From Rickettsiaceae bacterium (GTDB lineage: Bacteria; Pseudomonadota; Alphaproteobacteria; Rickettsiales; Rickettsiaceae): a stretch of 6,246 nt of DNA. Below the pieces are notes generated by a model, which saw nothing but the letters and a program-made list of their open reading frames with translations, made no database searches and was not told the DNA's origin. Made by a program: the position numbers and the translations under genes. Below are positions 6,058-6,246 of this stretch, one piece after another. The DNA is taken from NCBI GenBank assembly GCA_028372485.1, contig JAOMYS010000064.1, positions 1 to 6,246 of the forward strand. Direction: 5' to 3'. Position 1 is the first letter of the stretch. Every line of letters starts with the position of its first letter.

Positions 6058-6234
6058 TCATTTCATGAAGTAAAGGATCAAAAGAGATAGTAGGGAAACT
6101 GCTTGGAAAATTACTCGAAGTGACATTAATTTAGTTCCATATTTTTTGTTAATATTTCCTCCGCTAGCCATTGCAACTAATCCCAGAATTAAAGCAACAC
6201 TCGTTAACATTACAAAAATAAGAACGTAAAACAT
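6058..6234 (-). CDS. HIG1-domain twin-transmembrane small protein
   Basis: This 58-residue protein begins MFYVLIFVMLTSVALILGLV and ends YFMK. Residues 2-22 and about 41-56 are two membrane helices joined by the loop MASGGNINKKYGTKLMSLR (22-40). The GG-N-K...LM..RV..Q pattern, here G25-G26, N29-K30, L36-M37, R40-V41 and Q44, is the core of the HIG1 domain, as found in the short twin-TM proteins of alphaproteobacteria and in mitochondrial Rcf1/HIGD proteins that associate with cytochrome c oxidase supercomplexes. A respiratory-chain role at the inner membrane is inferred from that family. An in-frame TAG two codons before the ATG makes this the first usable start; no clear ribosome site is visible in the 12 remaining bases before the edge. 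The gene is intact, on the same strand as the symporter but 497 bp away, so probably not in its operon. Confidence 0.85.
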   Translation of the reverse strand: MFYVLIFVMLTSVALILGLVAMASGGNINKKYGTKLMSLRVIFQAVSLLSLLILYFMK

Positions 6235-6246
6235 TATCTATTGTCA

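Overview
The window looks like a chromosomal segment of an AT-rich alphaproteobacterium, most likely an obligate intracellular member of the order Rickettsiales or a close relative. The grounds are strong AT bias in codons and spacers, an AmpG-type permease of the sort these bacteria carry in several copies, a divergent glutamate-family symporter, a small alphaproteobacterial HIG1-type twin-membrane protein, a CtrA-type box beside DnaA boxes, and a degenerate palindromic repeat in a spacer. The assignment is inference from gene content; no rRNA or other marker gene is present.

Left half, plus strand. An AmpG-like muropeptide permease (57-1298) is followed by a 341-bp spacer. The spacer holds a MITE-like element with nested inverted repeats (1321-1472) and then a 20-bp perfect dyad (1543-1562) in front of a second, unassigned major facilitator superfamily transporter (1640-2893). 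Only 33 bp later comes a secreted PBP4-type D-Ala-D-Ala carboxypeptidase/endopeptidase (dacB-like, 2927-4288) with all three catalytic motifs. The transporter and dacB probably share a transcript. AmpG and PBP4 both act on peptidoglycan fragments, so cell-wall turnover is a plausible shared theme; the substrate of the second transporter cannot be read from the sequence.

Right half, minus strand. After a 120-bp convergent spacer lies a divergent dicarboxylate/amino acid:cation symporter (4409-5560, minus). It keeps the family's hairpin architecture but has lost most of the residues known to bind sodium and the substrate's acidic side chain. Further right, a 58-residue HIG1-domain gene (6058-6234, minus), easily missed because of its size, reaches almost to the window edge.

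Between these two genes is a 497-bp non-coding stretch with four DnaA-box-like 9-mers (one perfect TTATCCACA, one perfect TTATNCACA, two with one mismatch, two of them in a tight inverted pair), a perfect TTAA-N7-TTAAC CtrA box and iteron-like GTGAT repeats. This combination is the signature of an alphaproteobacterial replication origin or of a DnaA/CtrA-controlled regulatory region, and it is the most interesting part of the window. The visible flanking genes are not the hemE neighbourhood usually found at rickettsial origins.
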